Below are positions 8,089-16,461 of a DNA stretch of 64,000 bases, piece after piece; positions within the stretch are counted from its first letter, which is position 1; the number at the start of each line of letters is the position of its first letter. A program made the translations under genes and the position numbers. The DNA comes from JACMQX01 sp044225675. Lineage in GTDB: Bacteria; Pseudomonadota; Gammaproteobacteria; Burkholderiales; Burkholderiaceae_C. The stretch is from contig JBGAIH010000009.1 in NCBI GenBank assembly GCA_044225675.1, forward strand, positions 1 through 64,000, given 5' to 3'. Under the pieces are notes generated by a model. That model worked only from the letters and a program-made list of their open reading frames with translations, did not search any database and was not told the origin of the DNA.

Positions 8089-9153
8089 TTGAGTGAGTCG
8101 CTCCTGACCACCGTGGCTGTCGACTGCATGGGCGGAGACCATGGCCCCCGCGTCACGCTCGCCGCCTGCCGCCAGTTTCTCGAATCGCATCCCGACGCCC
8201 GCCTGCTTCTGGTGGGGCGTCCCGACAATCTCTCGTCCTTCTCGCATCCCCGCGCGCAGATCGTGCCCGCCACCGAAGTGGTCAGCATGGACGACGCGGT
8301 GGAAGTCGCACTACGCAAGAAGAAGGACTCGTCCATGCGCATTGCCATCCAGCAGGTCAAGGACGGCGCGGCGCATGCCGCCGTCTCTGCCGGCAATACC
8401 GGCGCGCTGATGGCCATCGCGCGCTACCTCCTCAAGACGCTCGACGGCATCGACCGTCCCGCCATCGCCACCCAGATGCCCAATGCCAAGGGCGGGGCGA
8501 CGACCGTGCTCGATCTGGGCGCCAACGTCGACTGCACGGCTGAGCACCTGCTCCAGTTCGCTGTCATGGGCTCGGCGCTGGTATCCGTCATCAAGAGTGA
8601 CGACAACCCCAGCGTGGGACTTCTCAATATCGGTGAGGAAGTCATCAAAGGCAATGAAACCATCAAAAAAGCAGGTGAACTGCTTCGATCTGCGGGCAAT
8701 TCTGGCGATCTGAATTTTTACGGGAACGTCGAGGGCAACGACGTCTTCAAGGGCACGACCGACATCGTCGTGTGTGACGGCTTTGTCGGCAATGTCGCGC
8801 TCAAGACCAGCGAAGGTCTTGCCTCGATGATTGGCGATTTTCTGAAGGCCGAGTTTTCTCGCAACATCTTCACGAAAATTGCCGGCATCATCGCGTATCC
8901 GGTCTTAATGGCATTCAAGCGGCGAGTCGATCATCGTCGATACAACGGCGCTGCCTTGCTGGGCCTGCGCGGGCTGGTCTTCAAGAGCCACGGCTCCGCC
9001 GACGCCTTCGCTTTTGAGCAGGCCCTCAATCGCGCTTATGATGCAGCGCGAAACAACTTGCTGGACAAAGTTCAGGCCCGGATCGCCCACGCAGCCCCTC
9101 TCCTGGCGCTGCCTGAGCAGATGCAGGGGCAGGACGCCGTCACAAACCATTGA
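8089..9153 (+). CDS. plsX: Phosphate acyltransferase PlsX
   Basis: Converts acyl-ACP to acyl-phosphate, the first step of phosphatidic acid synthesis with PlsY. The N-terminal motif VAVDCMGGDHGP, SAGNTGALMA, and the C-terminal region around FVGNVALKTSEG and GLRGLVFKSHG are characteristic. Start choice is uncertain: there is no ATG near the N terminus. TTG at 8089 (LSESLLTTVAVDC) and GTG at 8113 are both possible. A TTG at 8056 falls inside the terminator T-tract and is less likely. The stop overlaps the fabH start (TGATG). Confidence 0.93.
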   Translation: MSESLLTTVAVDCMGGDHGPRVTLAACRQFLESHPDARLLLVGRPDNLSSFSHPRAQIVPATEVVSMDDAVEVALRKKKDSSMRIAIQQVKDGAAHAAVSAGNTGALMAIARYLLKTLDGIDRPAIATQMPNAKGGATTVLDLGANVDCTAEHLLQFAVMGSALVSVIKSDDNPSVGLLNIGEEVIKGNETIKKAGELLRSAGNSGDLNFYGNVEGNDVFKGTTDIVVCDGFVGNVALKTSEGLASMIGDFLKAEFSRNIFTKIAGIIAYPVLMAFKRRVDHRRYNGAALLGLRGLVFKSHGSADAFAFEQALNRAYDAARNNLLDKVQARIAHAAPLLALPEQMQGQDAVTNH

Positions 9154-10130
9154 TGAGACGCTATTCACGCATCACCGGCACCGGCAGCTACCTGCCGCCG
9201 CGCCGGCTGACCAATGCAGAGCTCGCCGCGCAACTGGCGGAGCAGGGCGTAGAAACCTCCGATGAATGGATCGTCGAGCGCACCGGCATTCGGGCTCGCC
9301 ACTTCGCGGATGCAGACGTCGCCGCGAGCGATCTGGCGCTCGTTGCCGCGCAGCAGGCCATGGAGGCCGCTGGAGCCGGCCCGTCCGACATCGACCTGAT
9401 CATCGTGGCCACGTCCACACCGGACATGGTGTTTCCCTCGACGGCCGCCATTCTTCAGCACAAGCTCGGCATTGCCGGCTGCCCGGCCTTCGACGTCCAG
9501 GCGGTGTGCAGCGGATTCGTCTACGCACTCTCCATTGCCGACGCCATGATCCAGACCGGGGCCGCCAGCAAGGCGCTGGTGGTGGGCTCCGAAGTCTTCT
9601 CCAGAATCCTCGACTTCAAGGACCGCACCACCTGCGTCCTGTTCGGCGATGGCGCGGGGGCCGTCGTGCTGGAGGCATCGGACACGCCGGGCATTCTGTC
9701 GAGCGAGCTGCATGCCGATGGCAAGCACGTGGGCATTCTCTGTGTGCCGGGCCATGTGTCCGGCGGGCAGGTTCTGGGCGACCCGACGCTCAAGATGGAT
9801 GGTCAGGCCGTCTTCAAGCTCGCGGTCGGCGTGCTCGCTGACGTTGCCAGATCGGTTCTGGCCAAGGCCGGTCGCACCGAGGCCGACATCGACTGGCTGA
9901 TTCCTCACCAGGCCAACATTCGGATCATGCAGGGGACCGCTCGCAAGCTCAAGCTGGGCGAGGACAAGGTCATCGTGACCGTGGACCAGCACGGCAACAC
10001 CTCGGCTGCGTCGATTCCGCTCGCGCTGGATGCCGGCGTGCGCGACGGCCGCATCCGGCCCGGCCAGACCTTGCTGCTCGAAGGTGTGGGCGGTGGCTTC
10101 ACCTGGGGTGCGGTCCTGCTGGACTTCTAG
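9153..10130 (+). CDS. fabH: Beta-ketoacyl-ACP synthase III
   Basis: Initiates type II fatty-acid synthesis by condensing acetyl-CoA with malonyl-ACP. The catalytic Cys119 is in VQAVCSGFVYAL, the His in IPHQANIRIM and the Asn in HGNTSAASIP; the C terminus ends with the usual GGGFTWGAVLL. At 325 residues it is full length. It starts on the ATG that overlaps the plsX stop codon, so translation is likely coupled. It leads into fabD, fabG, acpP and fabF in the standard fatty-acid cluster. Confidence 0.96.
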   Translation: MRRYSRITGTGSYLPPRRLTNAELAAQLAEQGVETSDEWIVERTGIRARHFADADVAASDLALVAAQQAMEAAGAGPSDIDLIIVATSTPDMVFPSTAAILQHKLGIAGCPAFDVQAVCSGFVYALSIADAMIQTGAASKALVVGSEVFSRILDFKDRTTCVLFGDGAGAVVLEASDTPGILSSELHADGKHVGILCVPGHVSGGQVLGDPTLKMDGQAVFKLAVGVLADVARSVLAKAGRTEADIDWLIPHQANIRIMQGTARKLKLGEDKVIVTVDQHGNTSAASIPLALDAGVRDGRIRPGQTLLLEGVGGGFTWGAVLLDF

Positions 10131-10189
10131 GGCACCGCCGCCCCGGTTGCGATCGCGCCGCTGAAAAGCGTTCAAAATCCGTCTGAATC

Positions 10190-11140
10190 ATGAAACCATT
10201 TGCATTCGTTTTTCCGGGTCAGGGCTCGCAGTCCGTGGGCATGCTCGATGCGTGGGCCGGCCATCCGGCAGTCGCCGAAACGGTGGCCGAAGCCTCTGAC
10301 GCCCTGGGCGAGGACATTGGCAAGCTCATCCGCGAGGGCCCGAAAGAGGCGCTGGCCCTGACGACCAACACCCAGCCCGTGATGCTCGTGGCGGGCGTGG
10401 CCGCTTACCGCGCATGGCTGGCCGAAGGGGGCGAGGAGCCGGCGATCGTTGCGGGCCACTCCCTCGGTGAGTATTCCGCCCTGGTCGCTGCCGGCGTGCT
10501 GACGCTGCGGGACGCCGCCCCGCTCGTTCGCTATCGCGCTGCGGCCATGCAGGAGGCCGTGCCCGTCGGTGCCGGCGCGATGGCTGCAATCCTGGGCATG
10601 GACGCGGCTCGTGTCATGGCGGGTTGCCAGGAGGTGAGCGCAGGGTTCGGCCCCGGCAGTGCCGAGGTGGTCGAGGCCGTGAACTTCAACGACCCGGCCC
10701 AGACGGTGATCGCGGGCAGCAAGGCCGCGGTCGAGAAGGCCTGCGAGGCGCTCAAGGCTGCCGGCGCCAAGCGCGCGCTGCCATTGCCTGTGTCTGCGCC
10801 TTTCCATTCGAGTCTCATGAAGCCGGCCGCCGACAAACTGCGCGAGCGCCTTGAGTGCGTGGAGCTGGCCGCCCCCCGCTTTCCGGTCCTCAACAATATC
10901 GACGTGGCCCTGGAGGTCGACGCCGACAGGATCCGCGACGCGCTCTACCGGCAGGCCTTCGGTCCGGTGCGCTGGGTCGAGTGCGTCCAGGCGATCAAGG
11001 CGCGGGGCATTGTGGCGGTGGTCGAGTGCGGTCCGGGCAAGGTGCTTGCGGGCCTCGTCAAGCGCATCGATGCCGAGCTGACGGGCGCGGCGATGTTCGA
11101 TCCCGCCTCGCTGGCGGACGTGAAAGGCCAACTCGCATGA
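10190..11140 (+). CDS. fabD: Malonyl-CoA:ACP transacylase
   Basis: Moves the malonyl group from CoA to acyl carrier protein. The N terminus FVFPGQGSQSVGML, the nucleophile elbow GHSLGEYSAL with Ser91, and PVSAPFHSSLM containing the catalytic His are all present. Length (316 residues) is normal. Its stop overlaps the fabG start by four bases (ATGA), indicating translational coupling within the fatty-acid operon. Confidence 0.96.
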   Translation: MKPFAFVFPGQGSQSVGMLDAWAGHPAVAETVAEASDALGEDIGKLIREGPKEALALTTNTQPVMLVAGVAAYRAWLAEGGEEPAIVAGHSLGEYSALVAAGVLTLRDAAPLVRYRAAAMQEAVPVGAGAMAAILGMDAARVMAGCQEVSAGFGPGSAEVVEAVNFNDPAQTVIAGSKAAVEKACEALKAAGAKRALPLPVSAPFHSSLMKPAADKLRERLECVELAAPRFPVLNNIDVALEVDADRIRDALYRQAFGPVRWVECVQAIKARGIVAVVECGPGKVLAGLVKRIDAELTGAAMFDPASLADVKGQLA

Positions 11141-11883
11141 CCGAAGCAAAATTCGAAGGCCAGGTGGCCCTGGTGACCGGGGCTTCGCGGGGTATCGGCG
11201 CGGCGATCGCGCTGGAGCTTGCCCGCCGGGGCCTCAAGGTGATCGGCACGGCCACGACCGACGATGGCGCAGCGCGCATCGGCCAGGCGCTGGCAGGCTT
11301 TGCCGGCTGCTCCGGCCGCCGGCTCGACGTCAATGACGCGGCGCTGTCGGAGTCGCTGGTCGATGCGATCGTCAAGGAGCACGGCGGGCTGCAGGTGCTG
11401 GTGAACAACGCAGGCATCACGCGCGACATGCTCGCCATGCGGCTGAAGGACGAGGACTGGGATGCGGTGCTGGACACCAACCTGAAGGCCGTATTCCGGA
11501 TGAGCCGTGCCGTGATGCGCACCATGATGAAACAGCGCTACGGACGCATCATCAGCATCACCTCGGTGGTCGGCGCCTCCGGCAATCCGGGGCAGGCCAA
11601 CTACGCAGCGGCCAAGGCCGGTGTGGCCGGCATGACGCGGGCCCTCGCGCGCGAGCTGGGCAGCCGGGGCATCACCGTCAATTGCGTGGCCCCGGGCTTC
11701 ATCGAGACCGACATGACGGCCAGCCTGCCCGAGGAGCAGCAGAAGGCCCTTCTGGGCCAGATCCCGCTGGGACATCTGGGCAAGCCGCAGGACATCGCAC
11801 ATGCGGTGGCCTATCTGGCTTCGCCGCAGGCGGGGTACGTGACGGGGCAGGAACTGCACGTCAACGGCGGTATGTATATGTGA
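11137..11883 (+). CDS. fabG: 3-oxoacyl-ACP reductase
   Basis: NADPH-dependent reductase of the elongation cycle, short-chain dehydrogenase fold. The cofactor loop TGASRGIG, the NNAG motif in VNNAGITRDM, the catalytic Ser in SITSVVGASG, and Tyr/Lys in NYAAAKAG are intact. The C terminus GQELHVNGGMYM is the FabG ending. At 248 residues it is the expected size. The ATG at 11137 overlaps the fabD stop; earlier in-frame starts lie inside fabD and are rejected. Confidence 0.97.
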   Translation: MTEAKFEGQVALVTGASRGIGAAIALELARRGLKVIGTATTDDGAARIGQALAGFAGCSGRRLDVNDAALSESLVDAIVKEHGGLQVLVNNAGITRDMLAMRLKDEDWDAVLDTNLKAVFRMSRAVMRTMMKQRYGRIISITSVVGASGNPGQANYAAAKAGVAGMTRALARELGSRGITVNCVAPGFIETDMTASLPEEQQKALLGQIPLGHLGKPQDIAHAVAYLASPQAGYVTGQELHVNGGMYM

Positions 11884-11999
11884 CAGTCGCCGCCTGGCGG
11901 CGAAAGACCCTGCCGGTACATCCGTCCGGCGGCCGGACTGGGGGAAGCACCCCGGGCCAGCTAAAATCACGGATTAACTTACAACCCTCCGAGGGAACC

Positions 12000-12239
12000 A
12001 TGAGCGATATCGAAGCACGCGTCAAAAAAATCATTGCCGAGCAACTTGGCGTGGAAGAGTCCCAGGTCACCAGCGAGAAGGCTTTCGTGGCCGACCTGGG
12101 CGCCGACTCCCTGGACACCGTCGAACTCGTGATGGCACTGGAAGACGAATTCGGGATCGAGATTCCCGATGAGGACGCCGAGAAGATCACCACGGTGCAA
12201 AACGCCATCGACTACGCCAACGCCCACCAAAAGGCCTGA
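12000..12239 (+). CDS. acpP: Acyl carrier protein
   Basis: Carries growing acyl chains on a 4'-phosphopantetheine arm. The 79-residue acidic protein has the attachment motif GADSLD with Ser37 and the helix VMALEDEFGIEIPDEDAE. AcpS, which attaches the arm, is encoded further along at 24839. A GAGGGAACC ribosome site precedes the ATG. The 116-bp gap after fabG may hold a separate acpP promoter, as high ACP levels usually require, but I see no strong hexamers. Confidence 0.98.
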   Translation: MSDIEARVKKIIAEQLGVEESQVTSEKAFVADLGADSLDTVELVMALEDEFGIEIPDEDAEKITTVQNAIDYANAHQKA

Positions 12240-12302
12240 GTCCAGGCCCGGGCATCCCGCCGGCCCCGGCCGCGCGGGTGAATTGAAAGGTTTCCAGCGC
12301 AT

Positions 12303-13550
12303 ATGAGCCGTCGCCGAGTTGTCGTGACTGGCCTGGGTTGCATCAGCCCCGTGGGCAACACGGTGGCTGAGTCCTGGTCCAATCTTCTGGCAGGAACCCC
12401 CGGAATCGATCTCATCACCCAGTTTGACGCGAGCAACTTCGCGTGCAAGTTCGCGGGCGAGGTCAAGGGTTTCAACGTCGCTGATTACATCCCTGAAAAA
12501 GAGGCCCGGCACATGGCCCGGTTCATCCACCTCGGGATGGCCGCAGCCGTCCAGGCCGTGGCTGACAGCGGGCTGCCCACCGGGGATGCGCTGGACGACG
12601 AATTTGCCACGCGCATCGGCTGCAACATCGGCTCGGGCATCGGCGGCCTGCCGACCATCGAAGACACGCATGCCGATCTGGTGAACCGCGGGCCTCGCCG
12701 GGTGTCGCCTTTCTTCGTTCCGGCGTCGATCATCAACATGATCTCGGGTCACGTGTCGATCCGCTTCGGCTTCAAGGGCCCCAACATCGCCGTCGTGACG
12801 GCCTGCACCACGGGCCTGCACGCCATCGGCCTGTCTGCGCGCCTGATCGAAGCCGGCGACTGCGACGTGATGGTGGCTGGCGGCGCCGAATCCACCGTTT
12901 CGCCCCTGGGCATCGGTGGTTTTGCCGCCGCCCGGGCTCTGTCCACGCGCAATGACGACCCCAAGACGGCCTCGCGCCCCTGGGACAAGGACCGTGACGG
13001 CTTCGTCCTGGGCGAGGGCGCGGGGGTGCTCATTCTGGAGGAGTACGAACACGCCAAGGCCCGCGGCGCCAAGATCTATGCCGAGGTCGCCGGCTTCGGC
13101 ATGAGTGCCGACGCCTTCCACATGACCGCGCCGGACGTGGATGGCCCGCGCCGGTCGATGCTCATGGCGCTGCGCAACGCCGGCATCAACGCCGATCAGG
13201 TCGACTACCTCAACGCCCACGGGACGTCCACGCCGCTCGGAGACCTCAACGAGACGAATGCCATCAAGGCGGCGCTGGGCGACCACGCGCGAAAGATCGT
13301 CGTCAATTCGACCAAGTCCATGACGGGGCATCTGCTCGGTGGCGCGGGCGGCATCGAGTCGGTCTTCTCGGTGATGGCGGTGCACGACCAGAAAAGCCCT
13401 CCCACCATCAACATCTTCAACCAGGATCCGGAGTGCGACCTGGACTACTGCGCCAACACGGCGCGGGACATGAAGATCGACGTGGCGGTCAAGAACAATT
13501 TCGGCTTTGGCGGCACCAACGGCACGCTGGTTTTCAAGCGGCTGAGCTGA
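12303..13550 (+). CDS. fabF: Beta-ketoacyl-ACP synthase II
   Basis: Elongating condensing enzyme. The catalytic Cys168 is in TACTTGLHAIG, and the two active-site His residues are in NAHGTSTPLGD and SMTGHLLGGAGG. The protein ends with NFGFGGTNGTLVFK, as FabF does. Length is 415 residues. It is the last gene of the fab cluster; a small hairpin follows before the next gene. Confidence 0.97.
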   Translation: MSRRRVVVTGLGCISPVGNTVAESWSNLLAGTPGIDLITQFDASNFACKFAGEVKGFNVADYIPEKEARHMARFIHLGMAAAVQAVADSGLPTGDALDDEFATRIGCNIGSGIGGLPTIEDTHADLVNRGPRRVSPFFVPASIINMISGHVSIRFGFKGPNIAVVTACTTGLHAIGLSARLIEAGDCDVMVAGGAESTVSPLGIGGFAAARALSTRNDDPKTASRPWDKDRDGFVLGEGAGVLILEEYEHAKARGAKIYAEVAGFGMSADAFHMTAPDVDGPRRSMLMALRNAGINADQVDYLNAHGTSTPLGDLNETNAIKAALGDHARKIVVNSTKSMTGHLLGGAGGIESVFSVMAVHDQKSPPTINIFNQDPECDLDYCANTARDMKIDVAVKNNFGFGGTNGTLVFKRLS

Positions 13551-13560
13551 GGCCGAAGGC

Positions 13561-13582
13561 GCCTGCTTCGCAGGCAGCTTTT
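13561..13582 (+). terminator. Weak hairpin after fabF
   Basis: A short stem GCCTG/CAGGC with a CTTCG loop is followed by a small T-run (AGCTTTT). It could attenuate fab transcripts before the sigma-E operon. The stem is only five base pairs, so strength is doubtful. Confidence 0.4.
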
Positions 13583-13592
13583 CACGCATTCC

Positions 13593-14069
13593 ATGATCAA
13601 CGCCCCATCGGTCACATACCCGGTGGGGCGTTTTCCTTGGGCCGGCCGACTGTTGCCGGGCCTTTGGCTCAGCGGCGTGTTCGTCGCCTTCGTCTGGGCG
13701 GCGGGCTCTGCGCCGTCGGCGTGGCGGCTCGCGTGCATCGTCGCCTGCGTCGTGGTGACGGGGGGCTTTGCGGCCTGGTCCTGGCAGCGCACCCCCGTGG
13801 GCGATCTGGCCTGGAAGGACGGCCAGTGGCGTTGGGAAGGCGACGGGGAAGGCCTGACGGGCACGGTCGAATGCTGCCTGGACCTTCAGACAAGCATGCT
13901 CGTGCGCTTTGAGGCGCACGGGACGACACGCCGTGCCGTCTGGCTCATGCTCGCGCGGGCGAACCACCCTGCAAAGTGGAACGACTTGCGTCGTGCGGTA
14001 TATTCGCGCGCCAGAATACCTCCGTCACCGGCGTCCGAGTCGGCTGCGGCGAACCCTCCGAGGCCATGA
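13593..14069 (+). CDS. Small membrane protein, YgfX-like
   Basis: A 158-residue protein with two hydrophobic segments near the N terminus (about residues 19–35 and 43–60) and a soluble C-terminal half. The later part, with DLAWKDGQWRW and a WLMLARANHPAKWNDLRRAV segment, resembles the YgfX/CptA family, whose members sit in the inner membrane with two helices and a soluble tail. In Burkholderiales a protein of this kind commonly lies between fabF and rpoE. It overlaps the rpoE start by four bases. The family link rests on remembered motifs only. Confidence 0.6.
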   Translation: MINAPSVTYPVGRFPWAGRLLPGLWLSGVFVAFVWAAGSAPSAWRLACIVACVVVTGGFAAWSWQRTPVGDLAWKDGQWRWEGDGEGLTGTVECCLDLQTSMLVRFEAHGTTRRAVWLMLARANHPAKWNDLRRAVYSRARIPPSPASESAAANPPRP

Positions 14070-14698
14070 GTTCCGCACCCCCACCGTCTCCGCCGGCTCC
14101 CGACAGCGACCTGCTCCTGGTCCAGCGCACCGTCGCGGGCGATCAGCGGGCCTTCGAGCTGCTGGTCGTGAAGTACCGGCGCCGGATCGAGCGGCTGATC
14201 GGGCGCATGGTGCGCGACGCCGATCTGGTGGAGGACATCGCCCAGGAGACCTTCATCCGCGCCTACCGCGCGCTTGCGCAGTTCCGGGGCGAGGCTCAGT
14301 TCTATACCTGGCTCTACCGTATCGCCGTCAATACCGCCAAGAAGGCGCTGGTCGACCTGAAGCGAAACCCCGTGATTTCCGACAGTGCATTGCGCACGGG
14401 CGACGATGACGATGAAACTTACCGGCCCGACAATGAACTAACAGCTTCGGAAACCCCCGAAACCGAGCTGGCGGCCAAGGAGATCGCGTCGGCCGTCAAT
14501 GCGGCGATGGAAGCGCTGCCGGAAGAATTGCGTCAGGCCGTGACCCTCCGGGAGATCGAAGGCCTGAGCTATGACGAAATTGCCGTGCTGATGAATTGCC
14601 CGATCGGCACGGTCAGGTCGCGGATTTTCAGGGCACGCGAGGCGATCTCGGCAAAGGTCAAGCCGATGCTGGAGAACCAGACGGGCAAGCGGTGGTGA
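14066..14698 (+). CDS. rpoE: RNA polymerase sigma-E factor
   Basis: Extracytoplasmic-function sigma factor that drives the envelope-stress response. Region 2 is visible in DADLVEDIAQETFIRAYRAL and FYTWLYRIAVNTAKK, and region 4 in LREIEGLSYDEIA followed by CPIGTVRSRIFRAR. Length is 210 residues with the ATG at 14066 (MSSAPPPSPP). Frames extending further upstream overlap the YgfX-like gene and are rejected. It heads the operon rpoE–rseA–rseB–degP, so the sigma factor is encoded with its anti-sigma factors and a target protease. Confidence 0.95.
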   Translation: MSSAPPPSPPAPDSDLLLVQRTVAGDQRAFELLVVKYRRRIERLIGRMVRDADLVEDIAQETFIRAYRALAQFRGEAQFYTWLYRIAVNTAKKALVDLKRNPVISDSALRTGDDDDETYRPDNELTASETPETELAAKEIASAVNAAMEALPEELRQAVTLREIEGLSYDEIAVLMNCPIGTVRSRIFRAREAISAKVKPMLENQTGKRW

Positions 14699-14713
14699 TT
14701 TCCTGTTGAACAA

Positions 14714-15376
14714 ATGGCTGGAACGACGATGGATGATGTATCTCGTACAAAAGAGCTGATCTCGGCGCTGGCCGACGGTCAGTTGCGCGGTGACGAACTC
14801 GCCAGCGCCGTGCGCCTGGCTGCGTCGGACGCTGAGGCCCGTGCGGCCTGGCATGTCTACCATCTGGTGGGCGACGTGCTGCGATCGCAGGATCTGGCTT
14901 GCGCATCGACGGACGCTGCTTTCATGGCACGGCTGTCCGCGCGGCTCGCCCACGAGCCGATGGACGCGCCGGAGGCGGCGCTGCCGGCTCCGGTGGCGGT
15001 GGATGCCGTCGTGCGGCCAGCGCTGCCTGCCGCCAATGACGCAGGATTCCGCTGGAAGATGGTTGCCGGGCTGGCCTCCGTGGTGGCTGTAACTGCGGTG
15101 GGTTGGACGAGCTTTAGTGCGATTCAGGCCGGTGACGGTGCCCGCCTTGCGAGCGCCACGGCTCCTTCCACGCCCGCCGCCGCGCCGGTGGCTGGGGTGG
15201 CGCAGCCAGCCCAGGTTCAGCAGCAGGTCAATGTGGCAGGCACGCCGCAGATCATGCTGCGGGATCCCCGGTTGGACGAGCTGATGTCGGCGCATCGCCA
15301 GTTCGGCGACGCGTCCGCGCTCCAGATGCCTGCAGGCTTCCTGCGCAATGCCACGTTCGAGGCGCCGGGGCGTTGA
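14714..15376 (+). CDS. rseA: Anti-sigma-E factor RseA
   Basis: Inner-membrane anti-sigma factor that holds sigma-E inactive until cleaved by site-1 and site-2 proteases. The N-terminal cytoplasmic domain (KELISALADGQL, AWHVYHLVGDVLRS) matches the RseA sigma-binding fold. One transmembrane segment lies near residues 114–133 (MVAGLASVVAVTAVGW). The C-terminal periplasmic part is Ala/Pro-rich with a Gln-rich stretch. Start may be 14714 or the second ATG at 14729. It is directly followed by rseB. Confidence 0.9.
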   Translation: MAGTTMDDVSRTKELISALADGQLRGDELASAVRLAASDAEARAAWHVYHLVGDVLRSQDLACASTDAAFMARLSARLAHEPMDAPEAALPAPVAVDAVVRPALPAANDAGFRWKMVAGLASVVAVTAVGWTSFSAIQAGDGARLASATAPSTPAAAPVAGVAQPAQVQQQVNVAGTPQIMLRDPRLDELMSAHRQFGDASALQMPAGFLRNATFEAPGR

Positions 15377-15383
15377 GCAGGCA

Positions 15384-16424
15384 ATGAACGTGCGTACCCT
15401 CTTCGGTCTTGTGGCGCTGCTGGCGGCGTTCGCGCCCTTCGGTTCGGCCCAGGCGCAGGCGGCTCCAGCGTCGGCGGCTGCCGCCGAAGTGGCCCAGGCC
15501 CCGCGCGACATCAGCGACTGGCTGCTGCGCCTGCACGAGGCGTCGCGCAAGCGGGCCTACATCGGCACGTTCGTGGTGTCCTCGTCTGCCGGCAACATGT
15601 CCAGCGCGCGGATCTGGCACGTATGCGACGGCGACCAGCAGATCGAGCGCGTCGAGGCGCTGACGGGCGCACCGCGAACCGTGTTCCGGCACAACGACCA
15701 GGTGGTGACCTTCCTGCCCGACAGCAAGGTCGCGCGGGTCGAGAAGCGCGAGTCGCTGGGCCTGTTTCCGGGGCTGCTGCGCAGCAGCGGCTCGTCGATT
15801 CCCGAGTTCTACGTCGCCCGCCAGCAGGGTCATGAGCGGGTTGCCGGCTTCGATGCAGACGTCGTGCAACTGCAGCCGAAGGACGCGCTGCGCTTCGGCT
15901 ACCGTGTCTGGAGCGAAAAGCGCACCGGACTCGTCGTGAAGCTCCAGACGCTCGACCCGGAAGGCCGGGTGCTGGAGCAGGCCGCGTTCTCGGAGCTGCA
16001 ACTCGATGCGCCCGTGCGCAAGGAGAAGCTGGCGCGCATGATGGCCAATACCGACGGCTACAAGGTCGAAAAGCCCGATGTGGTCAAGACCAGCGCCGTG
16101 GCGGAGGGGTGGGAACTCAAGAGTCCCGTGGCCGGCTTCAAGCCGATGAGCTGCTACAAGCGGCCGGTGTCTGCGGGTGGAGCCAGTCCTGCCGACGCCA
16201 CGATGCAATGGATTTTCTCGGACGGTCTGGCGTCGGTGTCTCTGTTCGTCGAGGCCTATGACCGCCAGCGGCACGTGCAGGAGGTGGTCGTCTCCTCCGG
16301 TGCCACGCAGACGCTGACCCGGCGCCTGCCGGACAAGGCGGGTGACTGGTGGCTGACTGCGGTGGGCGAGGTGCCCGTGCAGACACTCAAGGCTTTCGCA
16401 CAGAATCTTGAGCGCCGCAAATAA
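15384..16424 (+). CDS. rseB: Periplasmic sigma-E regulator RseB/MucB
   Basis: Periplasmic protein that binds the RseA periplasmic domain and shields it from proteolysis; lipid or LPS signals release it. A signal peptide (MNVRTLFGLVALLAAF, cleavage near AQA) opens the protein. The large N-terminal lipid-binding domain shows the MucB traits WLLRLHEASRKRAYIGTFVV and RIWHVCDGDQQIERVEAL. A smaller C-terminal domain carries GAxQTLTRRLPDKAGDWWLTAVG-type sequence. At 346 residues it is full length. Confidence 0.93.
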   Translation: MNVRTLFGLVALLAAFAPFGSAQAQAAPASAAAAEVAQAPRDISDWLLRLHEASRKRAYIGTFVVSSSAGNMSSARIWHVCDGDQQIERVEALTGAPRTVFRHNDQVVTFLPDSKVARVEKRESLGLFPGLLRSSGSSIPEFYVARQQGHERVAGFDADVVQLQPKDALRFGYRVWSEKRTGLVVKLQTLDPEGRVLEQAAFSELQLDAPVRKEKLARMMANTDGYKVEKPDVVKTSAVAEGWELKSPVAGFKPMSCYKRPVSAGGASPADATMQWIFSDGLASVSLFVEAYDRQRHVQEVVVSSGATQTLTRRLPDKAGDWWLTAVGEVPVQTLKAFAQNLERRK

Positions 16425-16461
16425 GTCCCCATCTGATGCCGTTTCCATTCACGAAAGGTCG

